DNA of 6,531 nt, taken from positions 1-6,531 of the forward strand of contig JBGSKY010000001.1 of assembly GCA_041740995.1 (NCBI GenBank). Reading direction: 5' to 3'. The stretch comes from JBGSKY01 sp041740995. GTDB lineage: Bacteria; Planctomycetota; Planctomycetia; Pirellulales; Pirellulaceae. Below are positions 5,918 to 6,531 of this stretch, piece by piece. Every line of letters begins with the position of its first letter. Position 1 is the first letter of the stretch. The notes under the pieces are model-generated. The model saw only the letters and a program-made list of their open reading frames with translations, searched no databases and was not told the origin of the DNA. A program made the position numbers and the translations under genes.

Positions 5918-6531
5918 TCACGCTCGATCTTGCGAATAGATCAAGCAAGTATACGCACCGATTGTTACTGTTGATGAAAATGCGTAGCCGTCTTGTGGCT
6001 CTTCTTGGGCGACTAAGTCTTTTGATTCTGTCTGGTCTAATTGTTTGTTGTAGTCCCGGTCATCGCTGTTGAATCGCAGTTTCCAAGTCCCAGTCGCCGG
6101 TAGCCCGATACGATAACCTTCACGTTCCCCATCCGCAAAATTGAAGACGACGATCGTGTCATCGCATGGCCCGCCTTCTTTCCAGCGGCGCATCGCGATG
6201 ACTTTGTCGTGATCGTTGACATGAAACACCTCAACGTGCTGGCCATTGAGACCGGCTGACAGATCGTTTTTGTTCAGCCGCAAAGCGATCAGATCAGTGT
6301 ACATTTGAATGATGCCTGAGTATTGTTCGGCTCGTTTCCAATCGATCGGTCGGCCATCGTCGAACCATTTGTCGCGTAGGAATTCTTGGGCCTGCAGCAA
6401 CATGGGTATCCCCGGCGCAGTGAGTACTAACGCCGCCCCCAGTGTCGACCGCTTGATCGCATAACGACTCGGCTCCTCGCTTTTGTCGATTTCCGAAACG
6501 ACTCGCTGCTTGCCATTTGCGACTTCATCAT
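5918..6531 (-). CDS. GH13 alpha-amylase/branching-enzyme-like protein, C-terminal part
   Basis: The frame is open from the right edge of the window to a TGA at 5918-5920, giving 203 residues of the C-terminus; the start and most of the catalytic barrel lie outside. The first visible residues, DEVANGKQRV, fit GH13 conserved region IV (x-H-D-E), whose Asp is the catalytic transition-state stabiliser. The helix and strand LGAALVLTAPGIPMLLQAQEF then match the end of the barrel (usual form PGIPMLFQGQE). FDDGRPIDW follows, then an all-beta C-terminal domain typical of alpha-amylases (VIAMRRW, IVVFNFADGEREGYRIGLP, GTWKLRFNSDDRDY). The enzyme should act on alpha-glucans such as glycogen or starch, by branching or hydrolysis; the visible part cannot separate these. 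An internal ATG at 6401-6403 lies within the conserved barrel and is not a real start. Confidence 0.85.
   Translation of the reverse strand, partial: DEVANGKQRVVSEIDKSEEPSRYAIKRSTLGAALVLTAPGIPMLLQAQEFLRDKWFDDGRPIDWKRAEQYSGIIQMYTDLIALRLNKNDLSAGLNGQHVEVFHVNDHDKVIAMRRWKEGGPCDDTIVVFNFADGEREGYRIGLPATGTWKLRFNSDDRDYNKQLDQTESKDLVAQEEPQDGYAFSSTVTIGAYTCLIYSQDRA

Noticed and set aside
1..6531. Defence system, toxin-antitoxin pair, transposase, tRNA or rRNA
   Set aside because: No matching protein motifs, cloverleaf or conserved RNA sequence were seen on either strand.

Overview
The window most likely comes from a planctomycete, probably of the Pirellulaceae/Rhodopirellula type. This is inferred from gene content and style: a secreted class II cytochrome c-like protein with its haem motif at the extreme C-terminus, a secreted DUF4832-type protein, a decayed Rhs/YD-repeat fragment, short GTGGG/CCCAC hairpin repeats, and long intergenic gaps with few compact operons. 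No taxonomic marker gene is present, so the assignment is provisional.

Layout. Positions 1-179 hold the likely C-terminal end of an unidentified + strand gene. Positions 180-770 contain no intact gene. The first part carries hairpin-forming repeats: two direct 37-nt copies 69 bp apart, a hairpin with the same core in opposite orientation, and three short CAAGCT-type repeats. The second part, read on the - strand, is a remnant of an Rhs/YD-repeat gene interrupted by an in-frame TAG. Next come a - strand exported cytochrome c'-like gene (771-1724) and, divergent from it, a + strand exported DUF4832-type protein (1899-3194). A + strand membrane protein built as an internal duplication follows (3341-4660). 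A convergent 179-bp gap leads to a - strand diacylglycerol/lipid kinase of the YegS/DagK type (4840-5763). The window ends in the 3' part of a - strand GH13 alpha-amylase/branching-enzyme-like gene (5918-6531) whose N-terminus lies outside.

The intact genes do not form an obvious pathway. The cytochrome and the DUF4832 protein share a 174-bp divergent intergenic region and are both predicted to be exported, which allows co-regulation but does not show it. The lipid kinase and the GH13 enzyme point the same way but are 154 bp apart. I see no defence system, CRISPR array, complete mobile element, tRNA or rRNA. The most interesting items are the Rhs remnant beside the repeat cluster, the duplicated membrane protein, and the cytochrome with its long uncharacterised N-terminal part.
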